Notes: generated by a model from the sequence alone, not told the origin. 64,000 bases of DNA from Prevotella sp. HJM029 (GCF_000599605.1 NZ_KK082668.1:148210-212209), one strand, 5' to 3'. Shown: positions 26,440 to 36,894, counted from the stretch's first letter. Program-made: numbers and translations.

Positions 26440-27255
26440 TTATTGCTTTGTTCTGTTATGCACTTGTAGCAAGGAAGGAATAAGGATACAGAGCGAAAAG
26501 ACGATATAAAGCAACATGGTTTGTGTGCTTCCGTTGGCCAATTCGCGTAAAGAAGCATTCTCATAGCCTGGCATGATATTGGCTAATAAGTAAACAATCG
26601 AATTGTTGACCCAATGAAATGCAATGCCAGGAATGATGCTTCGGGTGCGCATATACAACCAACCTAAGAATAACCCCATGAGAAAAGCATGCACGCCTTG
26701 TGCAAAATTCAGATGAATGAGGCCAAAAAGCAAGGCTGAAATGGTGATGGCTATCCAAGGATTGGTGGGAGAACACACCGCTAAGAGGCGGCGAAGAATG
26801 GCACCTCTGAATACAATTTCTTCAGCAAGTGGAGCAAAGATACTGATGGCTACATAGCCTAAAGGTTGGTGCATCATGCGTGTAAACATCACTTGTAGCT
26901 GGATTGGCAACTCGAACGGCAGCAAATTTTCGAAAGCCATGGCAGGAATAATCGCGCCAAGGGCAATGCATAGCACCCAGAACAACACACCCCAAGGACG
27001 TGATTGCACATAATGTCGGGAGACAGGTGTCCACTTTCGCCAACAAAACAGCACGGCAAGCAGGGCGCTACCCACGATATTTGCTACTATGGTGAGCGTG
27101 AGATCCGTCGCGATGAGTGTTTGTAATTGTGTGAAAGGAAGCCCTTTGTAGAGTAAAAAGCCAATGGCAAGCGCGATCGCTACGATGAATTGTGTTGCGA
27201 TAAACAACACGATGTAGAGCGTAATGTCGAGCACTAATTTCTTATATGGATTCAT
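26440..27255 (-). CDS. CPBP-family intramembrane glutamic/metallo-protease
   Basis: A 271-residue membrane protein of the CAAX-protease/bacteriocin-processing (CPBP, Abi) family. All three family motifs are visible: EEIVFRG (EExxxR), FGLIHLNF (FxxxH), and HWVNN near the C-terminus, set between about eight hydrophobic segments. Bacterial members cleave small peptides within the membrane or act in immunity to peptide antibiotics; the actual substrate is unknown. Its start overlaps the end of ribF by 14 bases, so the two are translationally coupled in one operon. The last codons overlap a hairpin at 26425-26447 that lacks a good T run. Confidence 0.88.
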   Translation of the reverse strand: MNPYKKLVLDITLYIVLFIATQFIVAIALAIGFLLYKGLPFTQLQTLIATDLTLTIVANIVGSALLAVLFCWRKWTPVSRHYVQSRPWGVLFWVLCIALGAIIPAMAFENLLPFELPIQLQVMFTRMMHQPLGYVAISIFAPLAEEIVFRGAILRRLLAVCSPTNPWIAITISALLFGLIHLNFAQGVHAFLMGLFLGWLYMRTRSIIPGIAFHWVNNSIVYLLANIMPGYENASLRELANGSTQTMLLYIVFSLCILIPSLLQVHNRTKQ

Positions 27256-28195
27256 ATTTGGGTTGATTTGTAAAGAAATTGATAATCATTTCACGATCTT
27301 TTGTGAGCTGTTTCGCCAATTCTGGCGCATTTCTGAACTTCTTTTCGGCGCGGATACGCTCATAAAAAGCCACGCTTAACGGCTTGTCATACAGGTCATT
27401 TGCATAGTTAAAGATGTTGACCTCGATGCTCTTTGTTGTGCCATCAAACGTGGGACGATAGCCGATATTCATCATTCCGTCATGCCAAGTAGTTGAATCG
27501 GGGCATTTAACGCGCACAGCATAAACACCATTTGCGGGCAGAAGTTGCTCTATACTCGCCGGAATAAGGTTGGCAGTAGGGAAGCCTATGGTGCGACCTT
27601 GCTGGAAACCATGCCCCACTTTCCCGGTAAGAGTGTAAGGATAACCTAAGCATTCATTGGCAAGTGCAACTTCTCCTTCATGCAAAAAGCTGCGAATGAC
27701 CGATGAACTAATCTTGATACCTTTATATATATAGGGCTGGGTAGGCAACACTTCAATTCCTAAATCTTGCCCATAGCGTACATAGTCATTAAAATGCTCG
27801 TTGTTTTTTCGGCCGAAATGGTTATCGTAGCCCATGAGAAGTGTCTTGACCTGTAATTGTTTCTGCAGCACTTGTTGCATGAAATCATGAGCCGAAAGTT
27901 GTGCCATTGTTGCATTAAAAGGCAAAATGGCCACGCTATCAATGCCCGTTTTAGTCAGCAATTGCAGCTTTTCATCAAACGTTGTGAGTAATTCGGGGAT
28001 GTAATCGTGTTGCAAAACACGACGTGGATGTTGATCAAATGTAATGGCTACCGACCTCAACTGGCGCTCTTGTGCGGCAAGAGCTAACTGCTTAAGCAAG
28101 AAACGATGTCCCAAATGTACACCATCAAAGAAGCCTATTGTGGCAATAGCAGGCACATCCGACACGATATCTTTATGTAATAGAATGCTATCCAT
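27242..28195 (-). CDS. ribF: Bifunctional riboflavin kinase / FAD synthetase
   Basis: A 317-residue enzyme that makes FMN from riboflavin and FAD from FMN. The N-terminal nucleotidyltransferase domain has GFFDGVHLGHR (HxGH-type motif), and the C-terminal flavokinase domain has the GRTIGFPTANL motif. I chose the ATG at 28195 rather than the in-frame ATG at 28243 because a TAAGTTTG box (complement of 28213-28220) lies between them, placing the upstream codon outside the transcript. It is cotranscribed with the CPBP protease gene. Confidence 0.95.
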   Translation of the reverse strand: MDSILLHKDIVSDVPAIATIGFFDGVHLGHRFLLKQLALAAQERQLRSVAITFDQHPRRVLQHDYIPELLTTFDEKLQLLTKTGIDSVAILPFNATMAQLSAHDFMQQVLQKQLQVKTLLMGYDNHFGRKNNEHFNDYVRYGQDLGIEVLPTQPYIYKGIKISSSVIRSFLHEGEVALANECLGYPYTLTGKVGHGFQQGRTIGFPTANLIPASIEQLLPANGVYAVRVKCPDSTTWHDGMMNIGYRPTFDGTTKSIEVNIFNYANDLYDKPLSVAFYERIRAEKKFRNAPELAKQLTKDREMIINFFTNQPKYESI

Positions 28196-28330
28196 ATTCT
28201 TTTTTATACTTGCAAACTTACGCATTTTTTCTGATATCGACATGGATTAATGTTCATTTTAGTCCATTTTGAGCTCCTATAACCTTTTCTTTATCGTTAA
28301 ATTTTTCAGTGGTTTGAGGTTTAACCCGAA

Positions 28331-28369
28331 TAAAAAATAAGTGAGAACCCTTGAAAAGGATTCTCACTT
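28331..28369 (-). terminator. Terminator of tRNA-Asn
   Basis: Nine-base-pair outer stem 28339-28347 / 28361-28369 continuing through a single mismatch into CCTT/AAGG pairing. On the minus strand it is followed by a T-rich stretch (complement of 28331-28338). Confidence 0.85.
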
Positions 28370-28373
28370 TGTG

Positions 28374-28447
28374 CGCTTCAAGATGGGCTTGAACCAACGA
28401 CCCCCTGATTAACAGTCAGGTGCTCTAACCAACTGAGCTATTGAAGC
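28374..28447 (-). tRNA. tRNA-Asn (anticodon GTT)
   Basis: Cloverleaf on the minus strand: acceptor GCTTCAA/TTGAAGC, D arm GCTC/GAGC, anticodon stem CCTGA/TCAGG with loop CTGTTAA (anticodon GTT), and T arm GTTGG/CCATC with loop TTCAAGC. The T stem contains one T-T mismatch. CCA is not encoded. It has its own promoter and terminator. Confidence 0.95.
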
Positions 28448-28479
28448 CTGTGCAAAGAGGTTGCCCTGAATTGCGTTTG

Positions 28480-28511
28480 CAAAGGTAAATGCTTTTTTCT
28501 GAACTACCAAA
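28480..28511 (-). promoter_or_regulatory. Promoter of tRNA-Asn
   Basis: On the minus strand TTTG (complement of 28508-28511), 20 bases, TACCTTTG (complement of 28480-28487). Predicted 5' leader about 25 bases. Confidence 0.75.
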
Positions 28512-28605
28512 TTATTTGTAGAAAAAAACAAATCAGATGTGATTTTTATGTAAAACACAGCTTGTGTTGTAAGTTTTTACACATTAATATATTACTTTTG
28601 CTGGC

Positions 28606-30276
28606 ATGAAGAAACGTGTATTGTTTTATATGTTGGCAGTGTTTTGTTTGCCTATGGCAGCGCAAAACACCAAGAATCATAATTTTGAAGTAGCGAAAAA
28701 CCTTGAAGTGTTCAATGCTATTTATAAGAATTTGGACTTGATGTATGTGGATAAGCTTTCGGCAGACACTGTTGTTGGGACGGCCATTGAGGCAATGTTG
28801 AGCTCGCTTGACCCCTATACTGAGTATTATTCTGACGCACAATCGAAGGATTTAAAGATGATGGTTACGGGCAAATATGCTGGTGTCGGAGCTTTGATTC
28901 GCTATAGTCCGAAATATAAGAATGTGTTTATAGAAGAGCCTTATGAACATATGCCTGCGGCAGAAGCGGGGTTGCGCAAGGGCGATTTGGTGTTGGCTAT
29001 CGACAAAGAATCGATGGAAGGCAAACAAACATCGTATGTAAGTGATAAACTTCGCGGTGATGCTGGCACCTCATTTGTCATCACTGTGCGTCGCCCTTCC
29101 ACGGGAAAGGTGTTGAAATTGCGGCTCACTCGCCGTGCCATCAAGCTGCCTTCCATCCCCTATTATGGGCTGCAAAACAATGGCATTGGTTATATTAATC
29201 TGAATCAATTCACTGAAAATTGTGCACAAGATTTCCGCAATGCTTTTATTGATTTGAAGCAACAGGGCGCCAAGAAATTGGTTATTGATTTGCGAAATAA
29301 TGGCGGAGGTTTGGAAAGCGAGGCCGTAGATATTGTTAATCTCTTTGTTCCCAAGGGAGTAACTGTAGTGTCTAATCTTGGAAAGTTGCCACGATTGAAC
29401 CATGCTTATCAAACGAAAAATGAGCCGCTTGATACCCTTATGCCGATAGTAGTGTTGGTGAATGGCAACACAGCCAGCGCAAGTGAAATCACAAGCGGTG
29501 CGCTTCAAGATTTAGATCGTGCGGTGGTTATGGGCACAAAAACCTTTGGCAAAGGACTTGTTCAAATGACAGTCGATTTACCTTATCATGGTAATTTGAA
29601 GCTAACTTCACAAAAATATTATATTCCCAGTGGGCGTTGTATCCAGGCTATCAATTATAATCGCAGACGAATGGGAGGAGATGCGCAGACCCCTGATTCG
29701 CTATTGCGTGTTTTTCACACGCGAAATGGACGTGAAGTGCGCGATGGTGGAGGTATTCAACCCGATGTAGAAGTGAAGCCCGATACGGCCTCTAACATAC
29801 AAAGTTATCTCATGACAGTGGTCGATTCCACAGAAACGGTGTTAGATTATGTCACCCACTATCGGGCTACCCACGACAAAATAGCAGAACCTTCAGCGTT
29901 TGAATTGTCGGATGCTGATTATGAAGCTTTTAAAAAGCATGTGCTATCGAGTGGTTTCAAATATGATGGCGTGAGCGAAAAGATATTGGCCGAACTCAAG
30001 AAAACAGCCGTATTTGAAGGTTATTATGATGGTGCAAAGGCCGAGTTTACCGCACTTGAGCAGAAGTTAAAGCACAATGTGGCAAAGGATTTGGACTATA
30101 ATCGTGAACGGATTATGCAGGCTTTGGCAGGCGATATTGTAACGATGTACTATTATCAGCGCGGTGGTGTTGAATATTCGCTAAAGCATGACAAGCAAAT
30201 GAAAGCGGCAGAGACATTGTTAAACAATGAAGATGCTTATCGAAAGGTCTTAGCTCCAGCGAAGAAACGAAAGTAG
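28606..30276 (+). CDS. S41-family C-terminal processing protease (CtpA-like)
   Basis: A 556-residue exported serine protease. Signal peptide MKKRVLFYMLAVFCLPMAAQ, an N-terminal helical region with SSLDPYTEYYS, a PDZ domain (about 90-180, with GLRKGDLVLAIDKESM), and the tail-specific protease domain (about 190-390). The Ser-Lys dyad is Ser291 in NTASASEI and Lys316 in GTKTFGKG, 25 residues apart as in characterised CtpA. It clips C-termini of periplasmic or outer-membrane-associated proteins. A TACTTTTG box at 28593-28600 is 5 bases from the ATG, so the mRNA is predicted to be leaderless. The C-terminal 150 residues are charged and helical. Confidence 0.95.
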   Translation: MKKRVLFYMLAVFCLPMAAQNTKNHNFEVAKNLEVFNAIYKNLDLMYVDKLSADTVVGTAIEAMLSSLDPYTEYYSDAQSKDLKMMVTGKYAGVGALIRYSPKYKNVFIEEPYEHMPAAEAGLRKGDLVLAIDKESMEGKQTSYVSDKLRGDAGTSFVITVRRPSTGKVLKLRLTRRAIKLPSIPYYGLQNNGIGYINLNQFTENCAQDFRNAFIDLKQQGAKKLVIDLRNNGGGLESEAVDIVNLFVPKGVTVVSNLGKLPRLNHAYQTKNEPLDTLMPIVVLVNGNTASASEITSGALQDLDRAVVMGTKTFGKGLVQMTVDLPYHGNLKLTSQKYYIPSGRCIQAINYNRRRMGGDAQTPDSLLRVFHTRNGREVRDGGGIQPDVEVKPDTASNIQSYLMTVVDSTETVLDYVTHYRATHDKIAEPSAFELSDADYEAFKKHVLSSGFKYDGVSEKILAELKKTAVFEGYYDGAKAEFTALEQKLKHNVAKDLDYNRERIMQALAGDIVTMYYYQRGGVEYSLKHDKQMKAAETLLNNEDAYRKVLAPAKKRK

Positions 30277-30308
30277 TTGTATAACAAGGATATAAAGAAG
30301 GTTTTATA

Positions 30309-30345
30309 AAATGCAGCATATTGTCATATAATATGCTGCATTTTT
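30309..30345 (+). terminator. Terminator of the S41 protease gene
   Basis: Perfect 13-base-pair stem 30310-30322 / 30330-30342 with a 7-base loop and a T run to 30345. Confidence 0.88.
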
Positions 30346-30403
30346 CTTTATAATATGGGCGATATTGTAAGATAAAAGCCTATGGATTGTTATTGTATGG
30401 GTG
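30338..30403. repeat. Short 22-bp-phased repeat downstream of the S41 protease gene
   Basis: Three steps at 30338, 30360 and 30382; the middle one begins CGATATTGTAAGAT after ATATGGG, the same junction seen in the array at 22915-22991. Weak outside the central unit. Confidence 0.4.
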
Positions 30404-30489
30404 AGGTGTGGTTGGTTGATACTTATCTTGTTTTGTTAAAAATTATGGGTAACTATTCCTATATGCACTAAAATAAAAGTGCTCAAAAG

Positions 30490-30521
30490 TTTGCAAACTA
30501 TTCGTTTTTTTTGTAATTTTG
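30490..30521 (+). promoter_or_regulatory. Promoter of the rimP-nusA-infB operon
   Basis: TTTG at 30490-30493, 20 bases, TAATTTTG at 30514-30521. The transcript should start near 30528, just before the leader hairpin. Confidence 0.75.
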
Positions 30522-30535
30522 CAGCGTTCAGTGGA

Positions 30536-30570
30536 ATGGGGGGCTCCTTAAGAGTTCCTCATTTTATTTT
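30536..30570 (+). promoter_or_regulatory. Attenuator-like hairpin in the rimP-nusA-infB leader
   Basis: Eleven-base-pair stem 30536-30546 / 30552-30562 (three G-U pairs) with a 5-base loop, followed at once by TTTATTTT. It begins about 8 bases after the predicted start of transcription and ends 20 bases before the rimP ATG. It has the form of an intrinsic terminator inside the leader of the operon that encodes the termination factor NusA, which suggests feedback control. Confidence 0.6.
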
Positions 30571-30582
30571 AATATAACATGT

Positions 30583-31050
30583 ATGATTGACAAAAATGTC
30601 GTAAGAAAATTAGTTGAAGCGTGGCTTGAAGACAAGGAATATTTTCTTGTTGATGTCGAGATAAGCCCTGATGACAAGATTGTTGTAGAGATTGATCATG
30701 CCGATGGTGTTTGGATTGACGATTGTGTTGCATTGAGTAAATACATCGAAGACCACCTTAGTCGCGATGAAGAAGACTACGAATTAGAGGTGGGCTCAGC
30801 TGGTTTGGGACAGCCTTTCAAAGTTCTTCAGCAATATCTTAACTTCGTTGGCAAGCCTGTTGAGGTGCTTGCTGCAGATGGAAAGAAATATCAAGGCGTT
30901 TTAAAGCATGTTGATGGGAACGATTTTGTGGTGACAGTGAATGAAAAAGTGACTGTAGAGGGGAAGAAACGTCCACAAAAAATGGATGTCAACCACACCT
31001 TTCAGATGGATAATGTAAAATATACAAAATATTTAATCAGTTTTAAATAG
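30583..31050 (+). CDS. rimP: Ribosome maturation factor RimP
   Basis: A 155-residue protein required for maturation of the 30S subunit. It has the two-domain RimP pattern: an N-terminal alpha/beta domain with the VEIDHADGVWIDDCVALSK segment and the EVGSAGLGQPF motif (the SPGLDRPL-type motif of other bacteria), then a C-terminal SH3-like barrel (about 85-155). First gene of the rimP-nusA-infB operon; the nusA ATG follows 4 bases after its stop codon. The start at 30583 gives a normal N-terminus. Confidence 0.95.
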   Translation: MIDKNVVRKLVEAWLEDKEYFLVDVEISPDDKIVVEIDHADGVWIDDCVALSKYIEDHLSRDEEDYELEVGSAGLGQPFKVLQQYLNFVGKPVEVLAADGKKYQGVLKHVDGNDFVVTVNEKVTVEGKKRPQKMDVNHTFQMDNVKYTKYLISFK

Positions 31051-31054
31051 AGCT

Positions 31055-32317
31055 ATGGCAGCAAGGAAAAGTGATAGTGGGCAAATCAGTTTGATAGATA
31101 CCTTTCGTGAGTTTAAAGATACAAAGAATATCGATCGTACTACGTTGGTGAGCGTGTTGGAGGAGAGTTTCCGCAATGTTTTAGCCAAATTGTTTGGTAG
31201 TGATGAGAATTTCGATGTGATTGTCAACCCTGATAAGGGCGACTTTGAGATTTATCGCAATCGTATTGTCGTTGCCGATGGCGAAGTTGCTGACGAGAAT
31301 AAGCAGATAGCTTTGAAGGATGCTTTAGCTATTGAACCCGACTATGAAGTGGGAGAAGAGGTGTCTGAGCCTGTAAATTTTGCTAAGTTTGGGCGTCGTG
31401 CCATCTTAAATTTGCGTCAAACTTTAGCTTCAAAGGTGTTAGAATTGGAGCATGATACTTTGTATAATAAGTATAAAGACCGCATAGGTCAGGTTGTCGT
31501 AGGAGAAGTTTATCAGGTGTGGAAACGCGAAGTGTTGTTGATAGACGATGAAAATAATGAGTTAATTCTTCCGAAGAGCGAACAGATTCCTGCCGATATC
31601 TATCGCAAAGGCGAAACGATGCGTGCTGTGATTTTACGTGTTGACAACGAGAATAATAATCCCAAGATAATCCTTTCGCGCACGAGTCCCATGTTTTTGG
31701 AACGTCTTTTAGAGATGGAGGTGCCTGAGATAGCCGACGGACTGATTGCTATTCGTCGCATTGCACGTCTTCCTGGAGAGCGTGCTAAGATTGCTGTTGA
31801 GAGCTTTGATGACCGCATTGACCCCGTAGGAGCCTGTGTTGGCGTGAAAGGTAATCGTGTTCATGGCATTGTTCACGAGCTTTGTAATGAGAATATTGAT
31901 GTGGTAAACTATACCGCTAATGTACAACTTTTCATTCAACGCGCATTGAGTCCTGCTCGTGTCAGCAGCATTAATATTAATGAAGAAGAGCATAAAGCCG
32001 AGGTTTATCTACATCCTGAGGAGGTAAGTTTGGCCATAGGTCGAGGCGGAATGAATATTAAGTTGGCTTCAATGCTCACCGAATACACCATCGATGTGTT
32101 CCGTGAAGTGCCCGAAGATCAAGTGGATGAGGATATTTATTTGGATGAGTTCTCTGACGAAATTGACCAATGGGTGATAGATGCTATCAAGAGTATTGGA
32201 TTAGATACAGCGAAAGCTGTGCTCAATGCTCCACGTGAAATGTTGGTAGAGAAAGCTGATTTAGAGGAAGAAACTGTTGATCAGGTTCTCAATGTGTTAC
32301 GTGCGGAGTTTGAATAA
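31055..32317 (+). CDS. nusA: Transcription termination/antitermination factor NusA
   Basis: A 420-residue NusA. Parts in order: N-terminal RNA-polymerase-binding domain (about 8-130), S1 domain (about 140-210, GQVVVGEVYQVWKREVLL), KH1 (about 230-300, with VGVKGNRVHGIVHEL) and KH2 (about 305-375, AIGRGGMNIKLAS), and a short acidic C-terminal helical region (about 375-420). It binds nascent RNA and controls pausing and termination. It lies between rimP and infB as in most bacteria. The leader hairpin upstream of rimP could be its own target. Confidence 0.97.
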   Translation: MAARKSDSGQISLIDTFREFKDTKNIDRTTLVSVLEESFRNVLAKLFGSDENFDVIVNPDKGDFEIYRNRIVVADGEVADENKQIALKDALAIEPDYEVGEEVSEPVNFAKFGRRAILNLRQTLASKVLELEHDTLYNKYKDRIGQVVVGEVYQVWKREVLLIDDENNELILPKSEQIPADIYRKGETMRAVILRVDNENNNPKIILSRTSPMFLERLLEMEVPEIADGLIAIRRIARLPGERAKIAVESFDDRIDPVGACVGVKGNRVHGIVHELCNENIDVVNYTANVQLFIQRALSPARVSSININEEEHKAEVYLHPEEVSLAIGRGGMNIKLASMLTEYTIDVFREVPEDQVDEDIYLDEFSDEIDQWVIDAIKSIGLDTAKAVLNAPREMLVEKADLEEETVDQVLNVLRAEFE

Positions 32318-32391
32318 TCCTAAAAACTTGTTCGTCCATTGGAATGTATCGTATAATAAATAGGCAAAAAGATTAAGAAGAAAAAGAATAC

Positions 32392-35199
32392 ATGAGCATC
32401 AGATTAAATAAAGCATTACGCGAATTGAATATAGGACTTCAAACGGCAGTTGAATTCCTTGAGAAAAAAAGTGAACTGGGAGAGGTGAAATCTGATTTGA
32501 GTTTTAAACTCAATGACCAGCAATACCAGGCGCTTGTTGAGGCTTTTAAGCAAGATGCAGCCGTGCGTACTGAGGCCGAAAAGCTTTTCCAAAAGAAACC
32601 AAAGGAGAAGAAACGAACGCCTGAAACGAAGGAAACACGTGCAGAAAACTTGTTGAAAGCAACACCAAAGCAAGTGTATACGCCAAAAGGAAAGATTGAC
32701 CTGGAGAGCGTAGGAAAGAAACCTGCGGATAAGAAAGCTGTTGCTCCTGAAGAGAAAGAAGAAGAAAAGGTTGAGGTTGCTGCCGTGAAACCTGAACCAA
32801 AGAAAGAGGAAATAGCTCCGAAGACGGAAGAGAGACCTATTGAAAAGAAGCCTGAAGCTCCAGCAAAGGAGGAGAAGGTAGAGGAGAAACCCGTTGAAAA
32901 GACTGCGGAAAAGATCGTTGAGGCTCCTATCGAAGAAACGAAAAAGGAGGATAATACTGGCGAAACCGAATTGTATACCCTGAAGAGTGAGCAGAATATC
33001 CAGAATGCTCCTGGCGTGAAAGTGTTAGGAAAAATGGATTTAGACGCACTCAATCAGAGTACACGTCCGAAGAAAAAGTCAAAGGAAGAGAAACGAAAAG
33101 AGCGTGAAGATAAAGGAGGTCAGCAAAATGGTGAGCGCAAAAAGCGTGCGCGTATCAATAAAGAACGTGTAGATATTAATGCCGAAGCCAAGCAAAATAA
33201 TAATTCTTCGCAAGGTAAGAACGGCAATAATAACAATGCAGGCCGCAATAAAAATAAGAAGAATCGCAATAAGCGAAATCAGAAACCCATGGAGGTTGAT
33301 GACGAAGCTGTTGCACGTCAGGTGAAAGAAACACTCGCTCGTCTCACCAATAAGACGCAGAATAAGAAGGGAGCTAAATACAGAAAGGAGAAGAGAGAGG
33401 CCGTTCAAGAGAAGCTTCAGCAGGAAGCTAATGCTGAAAAGCGTGAGGCAAAGGTGCTTAAACTCACTGAGTTTGTAACCGTAAGTGAACTGGCTACGAT
33501 GATGGATATCACCGTAACGCAGGTTATCTCTACGTTAATGAGTGTTGGAATCATGGTGTCTATCAATCAGCGTTTGGATGCAGAAACCATCAATATGGTG
33601 GCAGATGAGTTCGGATTTAAGACAGAATATGTGAGCGCTGAGGTGCAAGAAGCTGTGAGTGAAGAGGAAGATGACGAGAATGATTTAGTCTCTCGTGCAC
33701 CTATTGTGACTGTGATGGGACACGTAGATCATGGTAAGACCTCTCTACTTGATCATATTCGCAATACCAATGTGATTGCAGGTGAAGCTGGAGGAATTAC
33801 CCAACATATCGGCGCTTATAGTGTAACGCTGAAGAATGGGCAAAAGGTGACGTTCTTAGACACGCCAGGTCACGAGGCATTTACGGCCATGCGTGCCCGT
33901 GGTGCACAAGTAACTGATATCGCAATCATCATCATTGCTGCCGATGACTCAGTGATGCCGACCACCAAAGAGGCCATCGCTCACGCACAAGCAGCAGGTG
34001 TTCCGATGGTATTTGCCATCAATAAGATCGATAAACCCGGTGCTAATCCCGACAAGATTCGTGAGGATTTATCCACCATGAACCTATTGGTTGAAGAGTG
34101 GGGAGGTAAGTATCAATGCCAAGAAATCAGTGCAAAGAAGGGCTTAGGTGTCGAGGAACTGTTAGACAAAGTGTTGCTCGAAGCCGAGATGTTAGATCTC
34201 AAAGCCAATCCCAATCGCAAGGCAACGGGAACGATTATCGAGTCTTCGCTCGATAAAGGACGTGGCTATGTGAGCACTGTTTTAGTAAGTAATGGCACGC
34301 TTAAGATAGGCGATGTAGTGATTGCCGGCACAAGTTGGGGACGAATCAAGGCTATGTTTAATGAGCGTAACCAGCGCATTGAGCAGGCAGGTCCTGCAGA
34401 ACCCGCTATTATCTTGGGTTTAAATGGCGCTCCAACCGCAGGAGATCAGTTCCATGTGCTTGAAACTGAGCAAGAAGCGCGCGAGATTTCGAACAAGCGT
34501 GAGCAATTACAACGCGAACAAGGTCTGCGCACTCAGAAGCGTATTACGCTGGGAGACATCTCTCATCGCATTGCGAAAGGCGAGTTCCATGAACTGAATG
34601 TCATCGTGAAAGGTGACACTGATGGTTCTATTGAAGCCTTGAGTGACTCGTTTATCAAACTATCTACCGAGAAAGTTCAGGTGAATGTCATTGGTAAAGC
34701 TGTAGGTCAGATTAGCGAAAACGATGTGATGTTGGCCAGTGCTTCCGATGCAGTTATCGTGGGTTTCCAGGTTCGTCCATCGTCAGAGGCACGCAAATTG
34801 GCTGATCGTGAAGGTGTGGAAATCAATACTTATTCCATCATTTACGATGCAATTGATGACATTAAGAGTGTCATGGTGGGCATGCTTGACAAGGTGAAGA
34901 AAGAGATTATCACTGGACAAGTAGAGGTACAACAAGTGTTTAAGATATCAAAAGTTGGAACCATTGCTGGTGGTTTGGTCACCGAAGGTAAGGTTCATGC
35001 CAAGGATAAAGCCCGTGTGGTACGCGATGGTATTGTGGTTCGTACGGCCGACATCAACGCATTGAAGCGCTATAAGGACGATGTGAAGGAGGTTCCAATG
35101 GGTATGGAGTGTGGAATTAGCCTCGTCAACTATAACGATATACAGGAAGGTGACGTGATAGAAACCTTTACTGAAATAGAAGTAGAACAGAAGTTATAA
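32392..35199 (+). CDS. infB: Translation initiation factor IF-2
   Basis: A 935-residue IF-2, long because of an extended N-terminal region. Residues 1-50 form an IF2_N-like domain, about 60-330 are a low-complexity linker of Lys, Glu, Pro and Ala followed by an Asn-rich basic stretch (about 265-300), and about 350-410 form a second IF2_N domain ([16 protein letters not shown]). The GTPase core follows: G1 [10 protein letters not shown]3 DTPGHEAF, G4 NKID. Domains II-IV bind fMet-tRNA at the C-terminus. It brings initiator tRNA to the 30S subunit. The linker is typical in Bacteroidetes and varies greatly in length. Confidence 0.98.
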   Translation: MSIRLNKALRELNIGLQTAVEFLEKKSELGEVKSDLSFKLNDQQYQALVEAFKQDAAVRTEAEKLFQKKPKEKKRTPETKETRAENLLKATPKQVYTPKGKIDLESVGKKPADKKAVAPEEKEEEKVEVAAVKPEPKKEEIAPKTEERPIEKKPEAPAKEEKVEEKPVEKTAEKIVEAPIEETKKEDNTGETELYTLKSEQNIQNAPGVKVLGKMDLDALNQSTRPKKKSKEEKRKEREDKGGQQNGERKKRARINKERVDINAEAKQNNNSSQGKNGNNNNAGRNKNKKNRNKRNQKPMEVDDEAVARQVKETLARLTNKTQNKKGAKYRKEKREAVQEKLQQEANAEKREAKVLKLTEFVTVSELATMMDITVTQVISTLMSVGIMVSINQRLDAETINMVADEFGFKTEYVSAEVQEAVSEEEDDENDLVSRAPIVTVMGHVDHGKTSLLDHIRNTNVIAGEAGGITQHIGAYSVTLKNGQKVTFLDTPGHEAFTAMRARGAQVTDIAIIIIAADDSVMPTTKEAIAHAQAAGVPMVFAINKIDKPGANPDKIREDLSTMNLLVEEWGGKYQCQEISAKKGLGVEELLDKVLLEAEMLDLKANPNRKATGTIIESSLDKGRGYVSTVLVSNGTLKIGDVVIAGTSWGRIKAMFNERNQRIEQAGPAEPAIILGLNGAPTAGDQFHVLETEQEAREISNKREQLQREQGLRTQKRITLGDISHRIAKGEFHELNVIVKGDTDGSIEALSDSFIKLSTEKVQVNVIGKAVGQISENDVMLASASDAVIVGFQVRPSSEARKLADREGVEINTYSIIYDAIDDIKSVMVGMLDKVKKEIITGQVEVQQVFKISKVGTIAGGLVTEGKVHAKDKARVVRDGIVVRTADINALKRYKDDVKEVPMGMECGISLVNYNDIQEGDVIETFTEIEVEQKL

Positions 35200-35210
35200 T
35201 ATCAGCGCGC

Positions 35211-35320
35211 AACAGCTGCCAGAAAAAGTGGTATAGATTATCACGCAAAACATGCGATATTAGCTTGTAAAGTGGGCTATATTGTGTAGCAATTTGGTAG
35301 CAATTGTGTAGCTATCCTAC
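35211..35320. repeat. 22-bp tandem array between infB and sufB
   Basis: Steps at 35233, 35255, 35277 and 35299, with a weaker one at 35211. The units share GATATTA or TATATTG, AAAGTGGG and GTAGCAATT. The array starts 12 bases after the infB stop codon and occupies about half of the 249-base gap before sufB. Confidence 0.65.
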
Positions 35321-35448
35321 CTTAAACATAGTGGCACTCTCTATCCATGGAAGGGTGTCACTATTGTGTTTCGTAACAAATGTGACCACTTTTGTTTGTG
35401 GTATGCTGTTTGTCATAGGTGGAATTGCAAAAGAAGTATTCAGTAAAC

Positions 35449-36894
35449 ATGGCAGAAACAGAAAAAAATGGTTTTGTTAAACAGGTGGCAGAGCGTAAAT
35501 ATGCGTTTGGCTTTACCACCGATGTGCAAACCGAAATTATAGAAAAAGGACTCAATGAGGATATTATTCGCTTGATTTCGAAGAAGAAGAATGAGCCTCA
35601 ATGGCTGTTGGATTTCCGTCTGAAAGCCTATCAATATTGGAAAGAACAGCAACAACCCACGTGGGGACATCTGCATCTTCCAAAGATAAATTATCAGGAC
35701 ATATCTTATTATGCCGACCCATTGGCCAGCAAACCCAAAAACAAAGAGATTGATCCTGAGTTGGAAAAAACGTTCGATAAGTTGGGCATTCCGTTGGAAG
35801 AACGTTTGGCTTTGAGCGGAACAGCTGTGGATGCCATCATGGATTCGGTCTCGGTGAAGACCACTTTTAAGGAGAAATTGCGCGAGAAAGGCATCATCTT
35901 TTGTAGCATCAGCGAGGCGGTTCGCGAACATTCTGATTTGGTTCGCGAATATTTAGGTTCGGTAGTTCCCTATCGTGACAACTATTTTGCAGCATTAAAT
36001 AGTGCCGTTTTCAGCGATGGTTCGTTTGTTTATATTCCTAAAGGTGTGCGCTGTCCGATGGAGTTGAGCAGCTATTTCCGCATCAACGCAGCCAATACGG
36101 GACAGTTTGAACGCACACTCATTGTGGCAGAAGATGGTGCTTATGTCAGCTATCTTGAAGGATGCACAGCACCTATGCGCGATGAAAACCAGCTACATGC
36201 CGCCATTGTAGAGATTGTTGTAAAGGATAATGCCGAAGTAAAGTACTCAACTGTGCAGAATTGGTATCCGGGTGACGAGCAAGGCAGGGGCGGAGTGTTG
36301 AACCTTGTGACCAAAAGAGGTGACCTAAGAGGGGTGAATGCTAAGCTCAGTTGGACGCAAGTAGAGACAGGTTCGGCCATCACATGGAAATATCCTTCGT
36401 GCATTTTGCGTGGCGATAACTCCGTTGCCGAGTTCTATAGCGTAGCCGTTACCAACAATTATCAAGAGGCCGACACGGGAACAAAGATGATTCACATGGG
36501 CAAAAACACCAAGTCGACCATCATTTCTAAAGGTATCTCGGCTGGGAAGAGCCAAAATTCCTATCGCGGTTTGGTGCGTGTTACACCTCATGCCGACAAT
36601 GCACGCAACTATAGTTCATGCGATTCTCTGTTGTTAGGTAGCACGTGTGGCGCTCATACTTTCCCCTATATGGACGTGCATAACGACTCGGCTATCATCG
36701 AACATGAGGCAACTACATCGAAAATATCAGAAGATCAGCTCTTCTATTGCAATCAACGTGGCATCCCAACCGAGCAAGCTGTGGGCTTAATCGTGAATGG
36801 TTATGCCAAGGAAGTGCTTAATAAATTGCCAATGGAATTTGCGGTTGAGGCGCAAAAACTATTGAGTGTGACACTCGAAGGCACCGTAGGATAA
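35449..36894 (+). CDS. sufB: Fe-S cluster assembly scaffold SufB
   Basis: A 481-residue SufB from the ATG at 35449 (MAETEKNG); an upstream non-ATG start at 35419 is less likely. SufB forms the SufBC2D complex that builds Fe-S clusters using sulfur from SufS. The right-handed beta-helix core is marked by [36 protein letters not shown] and the C-terminal [13 protein letters not shown], which is strongly conserved and includes the Cys and Glu of the cluster-building site. First gene of sufBCDS. I found no clear TAnnTTTG box upstream, so the operon may use a regulated, non-standard promoter. Confidence 0.97.
   Translation: MAETEKNGFVKQVAERKYAFGFTTDVQTEIIEKGLNEDIIRLISKKKNEPQWLLDFRLKAYQYWKEQQQPTWGHLHLPKINYQDISYYADPLASKPKNKEIDPELEKTFDKLGIPLEERLALSGTAVDAIMDSVSVKTTFKEKLREKGIIFCSISEAVREHSDLVREYLGSVVPYRDNYFAALNSAVFSDGSFVYIPKGVRCPMELSSYFRINAANTGQFERTLIVAEDGAYVSYLEGCTAPMRDENQLHAAIVEIVVKDNAEVKYSTVQNWYPGDEQGRGGVLNLVTKRGDLRGVNAKLSWTQVETGSAITWKYPSCILRGDNSVAEFYSVAVTNNYQEADTGTKMIHMGKNTKSTIISKGISAGKSQNSYRGLVRVTPHADNARNYSSCDSLLLGSTCGAHTFPYMDVHNDSAIIEHEATTSKISEDQLFYCNQRGIPTEQAVGLIVNGYAKEVLNKLPMEFAVEAQKLLSVTLEGTVG

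Noticed and set aside
26425-26447. Intrinsic terminator of the CPBP protease gene
   Set aside because: The 10-base-pair hairpin is clear, but it overlaps the stop codon and lacks a T run on the minus strand, so a terminator call is not supported.
32416-33408. Long minus-strand frames opposite infB
   Set aside because: They are shadows of the Lys/Glu/Asn-rich low-complexity linker of IF-2, giving Phe/Ser/Leu-rich antisense frames.
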